A DNA stretch of 64,000 nt. Origin: Pseudomonas sp. PA27(2017). GTDB lineage: Bacteria > Pseudomonadota > Gammaproteobacteria > Pseudomonadales > Pseudomonadaceae. A program made the position numbers and the translations under genes. Numbering within the stretch: the stretch's first letter is position 1; every line of letters starts with the position of its first letter. Shown here piece by piece: positions 25,577 through 34,517 of the stretch. The notes under the pieces are model-generated. The model was given only the letters and a program-made list of their open reading frames with translations. It was not told the DNA's origin and ran no database searches. The stretch covers positions 62,001-126,000 of the forward strand of contig NZ_MSXW01000008.1 in assembly GCF_001945445.1 (NCBI RefSeq). The letters are read 5' to 3'.

Positions 25577-27307
25577 TCACGCCGCTTCGATCTTCACCCG
25601 CAGGCGGTTGTAGGCCTGCTGTTCGTCATCATCCAGCGGAATCAGGTAAGGCTCGACCGGCTTCTTGAAGCTGATCATCTGACCGTGCTCGTCCTTTTTC
25701 AGGTGGCAATGCACGAACCACTCGGCGTCGTTGCGCTGCGGGTGATCGACCCGGTGGTGGTACAAACCCCAGCGGCTTTCCTTGCGAAACAGCGAAGCAC
25801 GGGCGGCCATCTCGGCGCAGTCGCGGATCACGCTGACTTCCATGGCGCGCATCAGCTCGTGGGCGTTGTTGGCCTTCAGCTCGCTCAGATCCGCTTCGAT
25901 GGCAGCGAAGCGCTGCAGGCCGATCTCCATCTTTCTGGTCACCTTGGGCGGCTGCAGGTAGTCATTCACGAAACGGCGCAGCTTGTACTCCACCTGGGCC
26001 GGCGGCAGGCCGTACTCGCGGTTCAGCGGCGCGTAGACCCGCGCCCGCTCGGCGTCGATCTGCGCCTGATCCAGTGCGCTGTAGTCGCGCTCGGCGACGA
26101 AGTCGGCAGCGTTGTTGCCGGCGAACCAGCCGTAGGTGAAGGCGCCGAGCATGTAGTTGTGCGGCACCGCCGCCATGTCTCCGGCAGAATAGAGGCCCTT
26201 GACCGAGGTTTCCGCCCGCTCGTTGACCCATACGCCGGAAGCGCTGTGGCCACTGCAAAAGCCGATCTCGGAGATGTGCATCTCGACCATGCTGGAGCGG
26301 TAGTCGGTGCCCCGCCCGGCATGGAACTGGCCGCGGCTGGGGCGCTCGTTGCTGTGTAGAATTTCCTCGATGTTCTGGATGGTTTCCTCGGCCAGGTGAT
26401 CGAGTTTGAGGAACACCGGACCGTTACCACCTTCGAGTTCCTGATGGAACTCCCACATCATCTGGCCGCTCCAGTAATCGCACTCGATGAAGCGCTCGCC
26501 CTTGTTGTTGGCGGTATAGCCACCCAGCGGGCCGGTCACGTAGGCGCAGGCCGGGCCGTTGTAATCCTTGATCAGCGGGTTGATCTGGAAGCACTCCAGA
26601 TTGGCCAGCTCGGCACCGGCGTGATACGCCATGGCGTAGCCGTCGCCGGCGTTGGTCGGGTTCTCGTAGGTGCCCATCAGGTACCCAGAAGACGGCAGCC
26701 CGAGACGTCCGGCCGCGCCGCAGCAGAGAATCACCGCCTTGGCCTTGATCACGTGAAAATCGGCGGTGCGGCAGTCGAAACCCATCAGGCCGTTGACCGA
26801 GCCGTCGGCAGCGGTCAGCAGGCGTGTGGCCACCAGGCGATTGGTGATGTCCACCCGGGCGCGCTTGAGCTGGCGATACAGCACCTTCTTGATGTCGTGC
26901 CCTTCAGGCATCGGCAGCACGTAGGCGCCCATGTGGTGAACCTTCTTCACCGCATAGTCGCCGGTTTCATCTTTCTCGAACTTCACGCCCCAGCGGTCGA
27001 GCTGCTCGATGGTTTCGAAACTGTGGGTGGCATAGGCGTACACGGCTGCCTGGTTGACGATGCCGTCGTTGGCTACGGTGATTTCCTTGGTGTACTGCTC
27101 CGGCGTGGCGTGGCCGGGGATCACCGCGTTATTGAGGCCGTCCATGCCCATACTGATGGCACCGCTGCGCTTGACGTTGGCCTTGTCGACCAGCAGCACG
27201 CGCAGGTTCTTGTTGCGCTCTTTGGCTTTGATCGCCGCCATCGGGCCAGCCGTGCCGCCGCCGATGACGACGATGTCGTATTCCTGCTCCCGGGTCTCGA
27301 TGCTCAT
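25577..27307 (-). CDS. AprA-like FAD-dependent oxidoreductase (fumarate reductase/SDH flavoprotein family)
   Basis: 576 aa. The N-terminal FAD motif is YDIVVIGGGTAGPMAAIKAKE, with KRSGAISMGMDGLNN binding FAD next to it. KAKAVILCCGAAGRLG and the second FAD contact GLYSAGDMAAVPHNYMLGAF (near residue 390) follow, then the helical C-terminal domain of the family. With a separate two-cluster ferredoxin it most resembles adenylylsulfate reductase alpha, but a canonical sulfite oxidiser or APS reductase role is doubtful: no ATP sulfurylase or Qmo genes are present. Start overlaps the GntR gene's stop by 4 nt. Substrate unknown; a cytoplasmic redox step on the imported anion is inferred. Confidence 0.8.
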   Translation of the reverse strand: MSIETREQEYDIVVIGGGTAGPMAAIKAKERNKNLRVLLVDKANVKRSGAISMGMDGLNNAVIPGHATPEQYTKEITVANDGIVNQAAVYAYATHSFETIEQLDRWGVKFEKDETGDYAVKKVHHMGAYVLPMPEGHDIKKVLYRQLKRARVDITNRLVATRLLTAADGSVNGLMGFDCRTADFHVIKAKAVILCCGAAGRLGLPSSGYLMGTYENPTNAGDGYAMAYHAGAELANLECFQINPLIKDYNGPACAYVTGPLGGYTANNKGERFIECDYWSGQMMWEFHQELEGGNGPVFLKLDHLAEETIQNIEEILHSNERPSRGQFHAGRGTDYRSSMVEMHISEIGFCSGHSASGVWVNERAETSVKGLYSAGDMAAVPHNYMLGAFTYGWFAGNNAADFVAERDYSALDQAQIDAERARVYAPLNREYGLPPAQVEYKLRRFVNDYLQPPKVTRKMEIGLQRFAAIEADLSELKANNAHELMRAMEVSVIRDCAEMAARASLFRKESRWGLYHHRVDHPQRNDAEWFVHCHLKKDEHGQMISFKKPVEPYLIPLDDDEQQAYNRLRVKIEAA

Positions 27308-28053
27308 GATTGGGCGCTCTTCTGTCGGTCGATGCGCAGGCGATACTGGAAGGCATCGCCGCGGTAATAGAGGTGTTCGAAATCCAGCGGTGTGCCGTCA
27401 GCAGTGTGAGTCAGGCGCTCGATACGCATGATCGGCGAGCCTTCTTCCACGTTCAGCGCCTGGGTCAGGTCGCTGTCGGAGAGCACGGCGTCGATGGCCA
27501 GGTCGGCATGGCCGAGGGCGATGCCGCAATCGTTTTCCAGGATGAGGAAAATGTCGCGGGTCACCAGATCGGTCTTTTCCAGCTTCTCGCCAATGGCATG
27601 GGGTAACCAGGTGATCTCCAAGGAGATAGGTTCGCGGTTGATCAACCGCACCCGGCGGATTTCCGTGACAGTGCTGCCCTCTGCCACCTGCAGGCGCTCG
27701 GCAACCAATGCCGGCGCCGGAACGTGGCGCAGGCTGCGCAGCTTGTTGAGCACTTCGTAACCCATCTGCTTCATCGACTCGCCCAGCCCCTGCAGGGTGC
27801 TGACGTTCTGGAACGCCTTGGGCTTGGCCACGAAGGTGCCCTTGCCGTGGATCTTGAAGATCAACCCTTCCTTCTGCAGGTCGCCCAATGCCTGGCGTAC
27901 GGTGATGCGGCTGACGCCGTAGGTCTGGCCCAGTTCGTTCTCCGAGGGCATGCGGCTGTGCGGCGCATAGGTGCCATCGAGAATGCGCGAGCGCAGCAGC
28001 TCCTTGAGCTGGCTGTACAGGGGAACGGGCGATAAGGGAATGAGCTGAGACAT
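27304..28053 (-). CDS. GntR-family regulator, HutC/UTRA subfamily
   Basis: 249 aa. The N-terminal winged helix-turn-helix shows LYSQLKELLRSRILDG, PSENELGQTYGVSRITVRQAL and GKGTFVAKP, all standard for GntR. The C-terminal UTRA ligand-binding domain has the EIRRVRLINREPISLE and LDFEHLYYRGD segments. The ATG at 28053 is 6 nt from an AAAGG site; the ATG at 28059 would be too close. It is the first gene of the AprA-like operon, and an inverted repeat just upstream suggests autoregulation. The inducer is likely the transported substrate or a product. Confidence 0.9.
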   Translation of the reverse strand: MSQLIPLSPVPLYSQLKELLRSRILDGTYAPHSRMPSENELGQTYGVSRITVRQALGDLQKEGLIFKIHGKGTFVAKPKAFQNVSTLQGLGESMKQMGYEVLNKLRSLRHVPAPALVAERLQVAEGSTVTEIRRVRLINREPISLEITWLPHAIGEKLEKTDLVTRDIFLILENDCGIALGHADLAIDAVLSDSDLTQALNVEEGSPIMRIERLTHTADGTPLDFEHLYYRGDAFQYRLRIDRQKSAQS

Positions 28054-28071
28054 CTGCATCCTTTTCGATCA

Positions 28072-28087
28072 ACTTGTCATAACAAGT
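28072..28087. promoter_or_regulatory. Putative GntR operator
   Basis: ACTTGTCATAACAAGT is an inverted repeat with 6-bp arms and a 4-nt centre, 18 nt before the regulator's start codon. Its size fits a UTRA-type GntR dimer. Confidence 0.55.
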
Positions 28088-28235
28088 AGTGACGAGAAAA
28101 TAACGAAGAAGATCAGACACGGGAAATATTGATATCGAATAAGCATATGGCGACCACGATGGCCGTCAGAGGTGAATACAGGCACGCCCTGTACTTCGGA
28201 GCGCGTCTGCAAATCAGGCCGTCGAGCGACGCCTG

Positions 28236-28277
28236 GAAAAGAAAAAGCCCCCGCAGCATGGTCTCTGCAGGGGCTTG
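28236..28277 (-). terminator. Rho-independent terminator of the glucose dehydrogenase gene
   Basis: Read on the minus strand: AAGCCCCTGCAG, a short loop, CTGCGGGGGCTT and a TTTTCTTTT tract, starting about 6 nt after the dehydrogenase stop codon. This is a strong classical terminator that separates it from the GntR operon. Confidence 0.88.
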
Positions 28278-28282
28278 CGGAC

Positions 28283-30718
28283 TCAGTCCGGCAATGCGTA
28301 AGCGATGACGTAATCGCCACGATCTGGAGAGTTACGGGCTCCACCAGCCGAGATCACGATGTACTGCTTGCCAGTGGCCGGATCCTTGTAGCTGATCGGC
28401 GTACCCTGGCTGCCGACCGGCAAGCGGCCCTTCCAGACTTCCTGCCCGGTGCTGCTGTCGTAAGCGCGCAGGTAGTAATCCTGTGTAGCGGCAATGAACA
28501 GCAGGCCGCTCTGGGTGGACAACGTGCCACCGATGGTCGGCATGCCGACCGGAATCGGCAGATGCATCTTGATACCCATCGGGCCGGTGTCCTGCACAGT
28601 GCCGACCGGCACTTGCCAGGCGATCTGCCGGGTGTTCAGGTCGACGGCGGTCAGGGTGCCGAACGGCGGCTTCTGGCATGGGATATCCAGCGGCGAGGTG
28701 AAGCGCAGCTTGGCGTTGATCGCGTACGGCGTGCCTTCCAGCGGCACCGCGGCGTTGGCGATATTGGCTGCCTCGCCGCCGTCGTTCTTCGGCGCACTGC
28801 CCTCGGCAGGCTGGGGAATCAGCTGTACTTCCAGGCCGACGCGCATGTCGTTGACGAACAGGTAGTTGCGCGTCGGGTCGACCGACAGGCCACCCCAGTT
28901 CATGCCGCCCAGCGAGCCTGGCAGGTTCAGCGACGGGTCGGTGCCGGGCGCGGTGAACAGGCCGTCATAACGCACCGATTTGAACTTGATGCGGCACATC
29001 AGCTGGTCGAATGGCGTCGCGCCCCACATGTCGGACTCGGTCAGCGTGTCGGCACCGATCTGCGGCATGCCGACGGAAACCGGCTGGGTTGGCGAGTAGC
29101 TCTCGCCCTTGATCTGCCCCGGCTGCACCGGACGCTCCTGCACCTCGGTCAGCGGCTTGCCAGTCAGGCGATCGAGCACGAACAGCTGGCCGGCCTTGGT
29201 ACCGAATACCAGCGCTGGTACCTTGCTGCCATCGGCCTGGGTAAAGTCGATCAGGCTGGGCTGCATCGGCACGTCGAAGTCCCAGAGGTCGTTGTGCACG
29301 ACTTGGTAAACCCATTTCTCGTTGCCGGTGGTGGCGTCCAGCGCCAGCATCGAAGCGCCGTACTTGCGATCCAGCGCGGTGTGCTTGACGCCCCACAGGT
29401 CGATGGCAGCGCTGCCGACCGGCATGAACACCGTGTTGGAGTCCGCGTCGTAGGACATCGGCGCCCACACGTTGGGCGTGGAACGGGTGTAGGTGTCACC
29501 CGCCGCAGGCGCTTCGCGCTCGTCCGGGTTGCCCGGGTCGAAGGCCCAGCGCAGTTCGCCGGTGATCACGTCGAAGCCGCGCATCACCCCGCCCGGCATG
29601 TCGGTGCTGACGTTATCGGCCACCCGCCCACCCACTACTACTGTGGTGCCGGCCAGGGTCGGCGCAGAGGTCAGCGAGTACTGCCCCGCGTCGGCGCCCT
29701 TGCCGATACCGGCCTTGAGGTCGACACGACCCTGCACGCCGAAATCCGCGCAGAATTCACCGGTATTGGCGTCCAGAGCGATCAGTTCGGACTCGATGCT
29801 GTTCATCAGGATGCGCTGCTGGCAAGCAGCACCCGCTGGCACGCTGGGCACCTTGATAGGCGTGGAGTTCGGCTGAGTGGGCTGGGCGATGGGCCGCGTG
29901 GCATCGAAATACGCCAGGCCGCGGCAACGCATCCACTTCTTCTGCTGGGCGTTGATCTGCCGGTTCCAGATTTCCTTGCCGGTGGCCGCTTCCAGGGCGA
30001 TCACGTTGTTGTGCGGGGTGCACAGGAATACCCGGTCGCCGACCTGCAGCGGTGTCTGCTGGTCTTCGGCGCCATTGCCCGTCGGGCTCTCCGGCACGTC
30101 ACCGGTGCGGTAGGTCCAGGCGACCCGCAACTCCTTGACGTTCTCGGGCGTGATCTGGTCCAGCGCGACGAACCGCGAGCCGCCAGGCGTGTTGCCGTAG
30201 TGCTCCCAGTTCTGCTGCGCCTCGCTCGCCGATGTTGCCACCGGCGCCTTACCAGTGGCGGCCACTACCGGATGGGGCTGGAACATACCCCACACCGCGG
30301 CACCGAAGCCCAGCGTCAATACACCAGCGGCGATGAAGGCCGGTGCCGGTGTTGCGACACGGCGGCTGCCGCGTTGCAGCAGCGGAAAGGACAGCGCCAC
30401 GCAGATCATGAAGCCGGTGGGTACCATGAGACGGGAGATCAGTGGCCAGAAATCCAGCCCAGCGTCCCATAATGACCAGGCCAGCGAGCCGACGAACACC
30501 AGTGCGAACAGCACACCACCGGAAATCCGCGCGCGCATGATCTGCACGGCAGCCGCCAGCATCATCACCCCAGCGATCAGGAAATACACGCTGCCGCCAA
30601 GCGCGACCAGGCGGTAACCATGGACGCCGAAGAATAGCCCAGTCGCCAGGATGACCAAGCCGAGCGCAGCGAGCCAGAGCCGCGCGACAGCCGAAGGTGG
30701 TGATGAATCGTTTGCCAT
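28283..30718 (-). CDS. gcd: Membrane-bound PQQ-dependent dehydrogenase, glucose type
   Basis: 811 aa. About five N-terminal membrane helices (residues ~15-135) anchor a periplasmic eight-blade quinoprotein propeller. Visible propeller features are QNWEHYGNTPGGSRFVALDQI, NVKELRVAWTYRTGD, TPLQVGDRVFLCTPHNNVIALEA split over blades, and the C-terminal GGARNSPDRGDYVIAYALP. The enzyme oxidises glucose to gluconolactone in the periplasm and passes electrons to ubiquinone; length matches Gcd (~800 aa). Other aldoses, quinate or shikimate are possible for relatives. ATG at 30718 is preferred over a GTG four codons upstream. PQQ synthesis genes are not in the window. Confidence 0.88.
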   Translation of the reverse strand: MANDSSPPSAVARLWLAALGLVILATGLFFGVHGYRLVALGGSVYFLIAGVMMLAAAVQIMRARISGGVLFALVFVGSLAWSLWDAGLDFWPLISRLMVPTGFMICVALSFPLLQRGSRRVATPAPAFIAAGVLTLGFGAAVWGMFQPHPVVAATGKAPVATSASEAQQNWEHYGNTPGGSRFVALDQITPENVKELRVAWTYRTGDVPESPTGNGAEDQQTPLQVGDRVFLCTPHNNVIALEAATGKEIWNRQINAQQKKWMRCRGLAYFDATRPIAQPTQPNSTPIKVPSVPAGAACQQRILMNSIESELIALDANTGEFCADFGVQGRVDLKAGIGKGADAGQYSLTSAPTLAGTTVVVGGRVADNVSTDMPGGVMRGFDVITGELRWAFDPGNPDEREAPAAGDTYTRSTPNVWAPMSYDADSNTVFMPVGSAAIDLWGVKHTALDRKYGASMLALDATTGNEKWVYQVVHNDLWDFDVPMQPSLIDFTQADGSKVPALVFGTKAGQLFVLDRLTGKPLTEVQERPVQPGQIKGESYSPTQPVSVGMPQIGADTLTESDMWGATPFDQLMCRIKFKSVRYDGLFTAPGTDPSLNLPGSLGGMNWGGLSVDPTRNYLFVNDMRVGLEVQLIPQPAEGSAPKNDGGEAANIANAAVPLEGTPYAINAKLRFTSPLDIPCQKPPFGTLTAVDLNTRQIAWQVPVGTVQDTGPMGIKMHLPIPVGMPTIGGTLSTQSGLLFIAATQDYYLRAYDSSTGQEVWKGRLPVGSQGTPISYKDPATGKQYIVISAGGARNSPDRGDYVIAYALPD

Positions 30719-30901
30719 CGAAGAATCCACGAAGTCGTTGCAAAAGAGCCCAACGGGCGGTTAACCGGAAATTATACAAGCGCAGCGGCTGCCGAAACAT
30801 TCGGAAACACGAAGTGATTCATCTATATGTATCGTGTTTGCCGATATAGATCGGGTTTGATTTTCGACGCTGGAATGGCGGCTTGAACTCAGCCGCCTTC
30901 C

Positions 30902-31468
30902 TTACAGGGTGTGCTCGTAGAGAATTGCAGCGCCCACGCCGATCAATACCAGGCCGCCGAGAATCTCCGCCTTGCGGCCGATGGCGGTGCCAATCAGGCG
31001 GCCGAGCATCACGCCGATGGTGACCATGGTCATGGTCGCCAGGCCGATGGCCAGTGCGGCAAACCAGATATTCACGTCGACGAACGCCAGGCCGACGCCA
31101 ACGGCCAGCGCGTCGATGCTGGTGGCGAACGCCGTGGCGGCCAGCAGCCAGAAGGAATGGGACTTGGGTTTGTCTTCTTCGCCATCGTCGCTTTCAGGCT
31201 GCAGACCGGCGTAGATCATGTGGCCGCCGAGCAGCAGTAACAGCGTGAAGGCGATCCAGTGATCCCACTCCTCCACGTACCCCGCCGCCGCCTGGCCAAT
31301 GAACCAGCCGACCACCGGGGTGATGGCTTCGATCACGCCGAAGATCAGGCCGGTGCGCAGTGCATCGAGAAACCTGGGTTTATGCAGCGAGGCACCCTTG
31401 CCGACAGCGGCAGCAAAGGCATCGGTGGACATGGCGAAGGCCAGGAAGACAAGAGAAAGGAGGCTCAC
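30902..31468 (-). CDS. mntP: Manganese efflux pump MntP
   Basis: 188 aa, six membrane helices in two three-helix halves. The acidic metal-binding motifs are [14 protein letters not shown] in TM1 and [15 protein letters not shown] in TM4, as in MntP. A charged central loop ([12 protein letters not shown]) separates the halves. It exports excess Mn(II). A yybP-ykoY manganese riboswitch lies directly upstream, which fixes the identity with high confidence. Confidence 0.95.
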   Translation of the reverse strand: MSLLSLVFLAFAMSTDAFAAAVGKGASLHKPRFLDALRTGLIFGVIEAITPVVGWFIGQAAAGYVEEWDHWIAFTLLLLLGGHMIYAGLQPESDDGEEDKPKSHSFWLLAATAFATSIDALAVGVGLAFVDVNIWFAALAIGLATMTMVTIGVMLGRLIGTAIGRKAEILGGLVLIGVGAAILYEHTL

Positions 31469-31534
31469 GGTTACGTCTCGGTCGGGCTATGAGTCAATGA
31501 CGGATACACGCGCCCGACCTTAGGCACGTATCTG

Positions 31535-31640
31535 TCATTGGTCTCACCAACCGAAAGGTGTTCGTACCACGGCTGCTGCCGAGAATGTTGATACGAACGC
31601 TGCCGAGCGAACCCGGAAGCAGGCTACTCCCCAAAGAGGC
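31535..31640 (-). promoter_or_regulatory. yybP-ykoY manganese riboswitch
   Basis: On the minus strand: TTTGGGGAGTAGCCTGC, a variable stem, GTATCAACATTCTCGG, a second stem, and TTGGTGAGACCAATGACA. The GGGGAGUAG, UCAACAU and GAGACC elements are the conserved core that binds Mn(II). The gene start is about 65 nt downstream. Mn binding should raise mntP expression. Confidence 0.9.
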
Positions 31641-31767
31641 CCGCACTTTACTCAAAAGCGCCGCGCGAAAAAACCATTTTTTCTGCCGGGAAATCGCTTG
31701 CCAGGACGGGCAAGGCTTGGCCGGGACAGTCGTGCACGCTGTCGACGGGCCGGCGCAGGATAAACCA

Positions 31768-31806
31768 GGGGCCGCACGGCCCCAAAGGGCGGCTCGGCGA
31801 GCCGCC
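31768..31806 (-). terminator. Two adjacent GC hairpins after the hydroxyacid dehydrogenase
   Basis: GGGGCCGCACGGCCCC (31768-31783) and GGCGGCTCGGCGAGCCGCC (31788-31806) lie just after the stop of the minus-strand catabolic cluster. There is no long U tract, so termination may be partial. Confidence 0.5.
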
Positions 31807-31817
31807 ATCCGCAAGAG

Positions 31818-32774
31818 TCAGCCGGTGACGGTGCCGTTCGGCTTGCGCCCGGCGAACACGTCGACCAGGCTGGCGACGACCATCTGCCCCATGCGCGTGC
31901 GGGTCTGCACCGTGGCGCTGGCGCGGTGCGGCTGCAGCACCACTTGCTCGAGCTCGAACAGCTCGCCTGGCACCCGAGGCTCGTCGGCGAACACGTCCAA
32001 CCCGGCACCGGCGATCTGCCCGCTCTGCAACGCGGCGACCAGGGCGGGCTCGTCGACCAGCTTGCCGCGGGCGATATTGATCAGGTAGCTGTCGCGCCCC
32101 AGGGCATGCAGCACCTCGGCATTGACGATGGCCTCGCCCTTGTCCGCGGCCGCCGCCAGGATCAGCGCATCGCTGCCATCGGCCAGGCTCAGCAGATCGG
32201 CCACGAAGGTGTGCGGCACGTCGTTCATCGGCTGCAGATCGGTGTAGCTGATCGGGCAACCGAAGGCCGCGGCACGGGCGGCTACCGCACGCCCTACCCG
32301 GCCCATGCCGACGATGCCGATGCGCATGCCGGAGAACTGCCGGGCCAGCGGTAACGGCACCAGTGGCGTGGCGCTTTTCGCCCATTGGCCGCTGCGCACG
32401 TAACGATCACCGGTGCTGATGCCTCGGCACAGGTCGATCAGCAGGCCAATGGCCAGGTCGGCGACGTCTTCGGTCAGCGCGCCGATGGTGGTGGTGACCT
32501 GGATGCCGCGGTCACGCGCATAGGCCAGATCGATCGCATCGGTACCCACGCCGTTGACCGCCACCACTTCGAGATTCGGCAACTGCGCCATCACCGCCTG
32601 GCTGATGCCGGTGTGCCCGCCGGTGATCACCCCGCGGATGTTGGCGCCGTGCTGCGCAAGATGGGCGGCTTTGTCGGCCTGCTCGTAGTAACGGCGAATG
32701 GTGAACAGCTCGTCGAGCTGATCGCGGATCTCTGGAATCAGGATGGGGCTGAGCTGCAGGACTTCTGGTTTCAT
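31818..32774 (-). CDS. D-isomer-specific 2-hydroxyacid dehydrogenase
   Basis: 318 aa. The NAD(P) Rossmann motif is GIVGMGRVGRAVAARAAAFG. The catalytic residues are visible as Arg in VNGVGTD-proximal loop/IARGKLVDE, Glu in FADEPRVP, and His in LQPHRASAT. The family reduces glyoxylate, hydroxypyruvate or other 2-ketoacids with NAD(P)H. The length and the sequence of the active-site loops fit the GhrB/hydroxypyruvate-reductase branch. It is the last gene of a minus-strand cluster with an SDR, an FAH-family hydrolase and an MFS importer, so it probably handles a ketoacid made by those enzymes. Confidence 0.85.
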   Translation of the reverse strand: MKPEVLQLSPILIPEIRDQLDELFTIRRYYEQADKAAHLAQHGANIRGVITGGHTGISQAVMAQLPNLEVVAVNGVGTDAIDLAYARDRGIQVTTTIGALTEDVADLAIGLLIDLCRGISTGDRYVRSGQWAKSATPLVPLPLARQFSGMRIGIVGMGRVGRAVAARAAAFGCPISYTDLQPMNDVPHTFVADLLSLADGSDALILAAAADKGEAIVNAEVLHALGRDSYLINIARGKLVDEPALVAALQSGQIAGAGLDVFADEPRVPGELFELEQVVLQPHRASATVQTRTRMGQMVVASLVDVFAGRKPNGTVTG

Positions 32775-32822
32775 GGGTACCTCGATTGTTGTCTTGGGCA
32801 GGTCGCGTCGACGAACTGCCGA

Positions 32823-33587
32823 TCAGCCACGCCCGACGAAGGGCATGTTGGTGGCCATCACGGTCATGTTCAGCACGTTGGCCGACAACGGCAGCGCGGC
32901 GATGTAGCGCACTGCGTCGGCAACGTGGCTGACGTCGACCATCGGTTCGACGGCGATCTCGCCATTGGCCTGGCGCACGCCCTTGGTCATGCGCACCGAC
33001 AGCTCGGTCAGGGCGTTGCCGATGTCGATCTGGCTGCAGGCGATGCCGAACTCGCGGCCGTCGAGCGCCAGGGACTTGGTCAGCCCCAGCACCGCGTGCT
33101 TGCTGGTGGTGTAGGCGCTGCTGTAGGGCCGCGGCGTGTGCGCCGAGATCGAGCCGTTGTTGATGATCCGCCCGCCCTGGGGCGACTGCTTGCGCATCAG
33201 CCGGAACGCGCCACGCGCGCAGAGGAAAACGCCGTTGAGGTTGGTGTCGATGACGTTGCGCCACTGCTCGACATCCAGCTCGTCCAGCGTCACGGCTGGC
33301 GTGTTGACGCCGGCGTTGTTGAAGATCACGTCGAGCCGCCCATAGACCTCCTCGACGCTGGCGAACAGGGCATCGACGCTGGCCGGATCGCGGACATCGG
33401 TCGGTACCGCGATGGCGTCCTGACCACGGCTGCGGGCAGCCTCGACCATCGCCAGCAGCGGCTCGGGCCGGCGCCCGGCCAGCACCAGAGAAAAGCCGTC
33501 GGCCATCAGCGCTTCAGCCACGGCCTTGCCGATGCCGCTGCCGGCGCCAGTGACCAGGGCCACCTTGTTCAGGGATTGTTGGGACAT
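32823..33587 (-). CDS. Short-chain dehydrogenase/reductase (SDR)
   Basis: 254 aa classical [13 protein letters not shown] binds the cofactor, NNAGVN follows, and the catalytic triad is Ser in NNGSISAH plus Tyr and Lys in [10 protein letters not shown]. An Arg after the first beta-alpha-beta unit (LAGRRPEP) favours NADP(H). It sits between the FAH-family and the hydroxyacid dehydrogenase genes and is likely part of the same pathway. Substrate unknown. Confidence 0.85.
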   Translation of the reverse strand: MSQQSLNKVALVTGAGSGIGKAVAEALMADGFSLVLAGRRPEPLLAMVEAARSRGQDAIAVPTDVRDPASVDALFASVEEVYGRLDVIFNNAGVNTPAVTLDELDVEQWRNVIDTNLNGVFLCARGAFRLMRKQSPQGGRIINNGSISAHTPRPYSSAYTTSKHAVLGLTKSLALDGREFGIACSQIDIGNALTELSVRMTKGVRQANGEIAVEPMVDVSHVADAVRYIAALPLSANVLNMTVMATNMPFVGRG

Positions 33588-33720
33588 ACGTGGGTCTCCT
33601 CAGTGAGCGGTTCACGGCCTGTCGTCATGCCGATACGAAATGATGAGAACTCATGTGGGACCGGGCCACGCCGGTGATTTCGCGCATGGCGCGCTCCCAC
33701 AGGTAACGGTTGAGCGAACT

Positions 33721-34416
33721 CTAGGGGCGGCTGCCGACGCGCATTTCCAGCTCGGCCACGCCGTCGATGCCGGCGTTGATCACATCGCCCGGGTTCAAGG
33801 CGGCGACGCCGTGGGGCGTGCCGGTCATGATCAGGTCGCCGGGGCGCAGCGGCACCAGGTGCGACAGCAGGCTGACCACCTCGCTGACCGCGAAGATCTG
33901 CTCGTCGAGCGCGCTGCGCTGGCGTTCCTGGCCATTCACGCTCAGCCACACCGCGCCCCGCTCCGGGTGCCCGGCCTCTGCGACCGGCACCACCGCCGTG
34001 ATCGGTGCGGCGCCGTCGAACACCTTGGCCATTTCCCAGGCCATGCCGGCGCTCTTTACGCGCATCTGAATATCGCGGCGGGTCAGGTCGAGGCCGGCAG
34101 CGTAGCCCCACACGTGCTGCAGGGCATCGGCCTGGTCGATGGCGGCGCCGGCCTTGCCGATCGCCACCACGAATTCGATCTCATGGCAGAACTCGTCCGT
34201 CATCGGTGGGTAGATCACTTCGCCCACCGCCTCGACCACGGCGCTGGCCGGTTTCATGAAGAACACCGGCGCATCGGGCTTTACGTCGCTGGCGCCCGGC
34301 CACGGGTAGTTGCGCCCCACGCAGAACACGCGGCCCACCGGAAAGCGCTCGTCGCTGCCGGCGACCGGCAGGCTCACCTGGGGTTCGGGGGTAAACACAT
34401 AGGAAGTGGAAGTCAT
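33721..34416 (-). CDS. FAH-family hydrolase, fumarylpyruvate-hydrolase-like
   Basis: 231 aa. It begins with the FPVGRVFCVGRNY segment seen in fumarylpyruvate hydrolases of the gentisate pathway (usually FPVRRIYCVGRNYAAH). Metal ligands are Glu residues in CHEIEFVVAIGKAG and Asp in GLDLTRRDIQ, and the catalytic core ends with MTGTPHGVAALNPGD. The ATG at 34416 gives the usual family length. The expected gentisate dioxygenase is not nearby, so cleavage or hydration of another 2,4-diketoacid is possible. Part of the SDR / hydroxyacid dehydrogenase cluster. Confidence 0.82.
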   Translation of the reverse strand: MTSTSYVFTPEPQVSLPVAGSDERFPVGRVFCVGRNYPWPGASDVKPDAPVFFMKPASAVVEAVGEVIYPPMTDEFCHEIEFVVAIGKAGAAIDQADALQHVWGYAAGLDLTRRDIQMRVKSAGMAWEMAKVFDGAAPITAVVPVAEAGHPERGAVWLSVNGQERQRSALDEQIFAVSEVVSLLSHLVPLRPGDLIMTGTPHGVAALNPGDVINAGIDGVAELEMRVGSRP

Positions 34417-34517
34417 TGTTGTTGGACTCCTGTCTGGAGCGCTCAGCCTAAAGCCGGCTGAGCGCAAAAAGTTGGACGAAAGACGCTTGCTCTTGGAGAA
34501 AACCGGCCAATTACCGC

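Noticed and set aside
25577..27307. Calling the flavoprotein a true APS reductase or fumarate reductase
   Set aside because: No accompanying sulfate-reduction or quinone-interacting genes, the ferredoxin lacks the AprB arm, and no membrane anchor subunits are present.
27304..30718. Possible operon joining glucose dehydrogenase and the GntR operon
   Set aside because: A strong rho-independent terminator at 28236-28277 and the operator at 28072 separate them.
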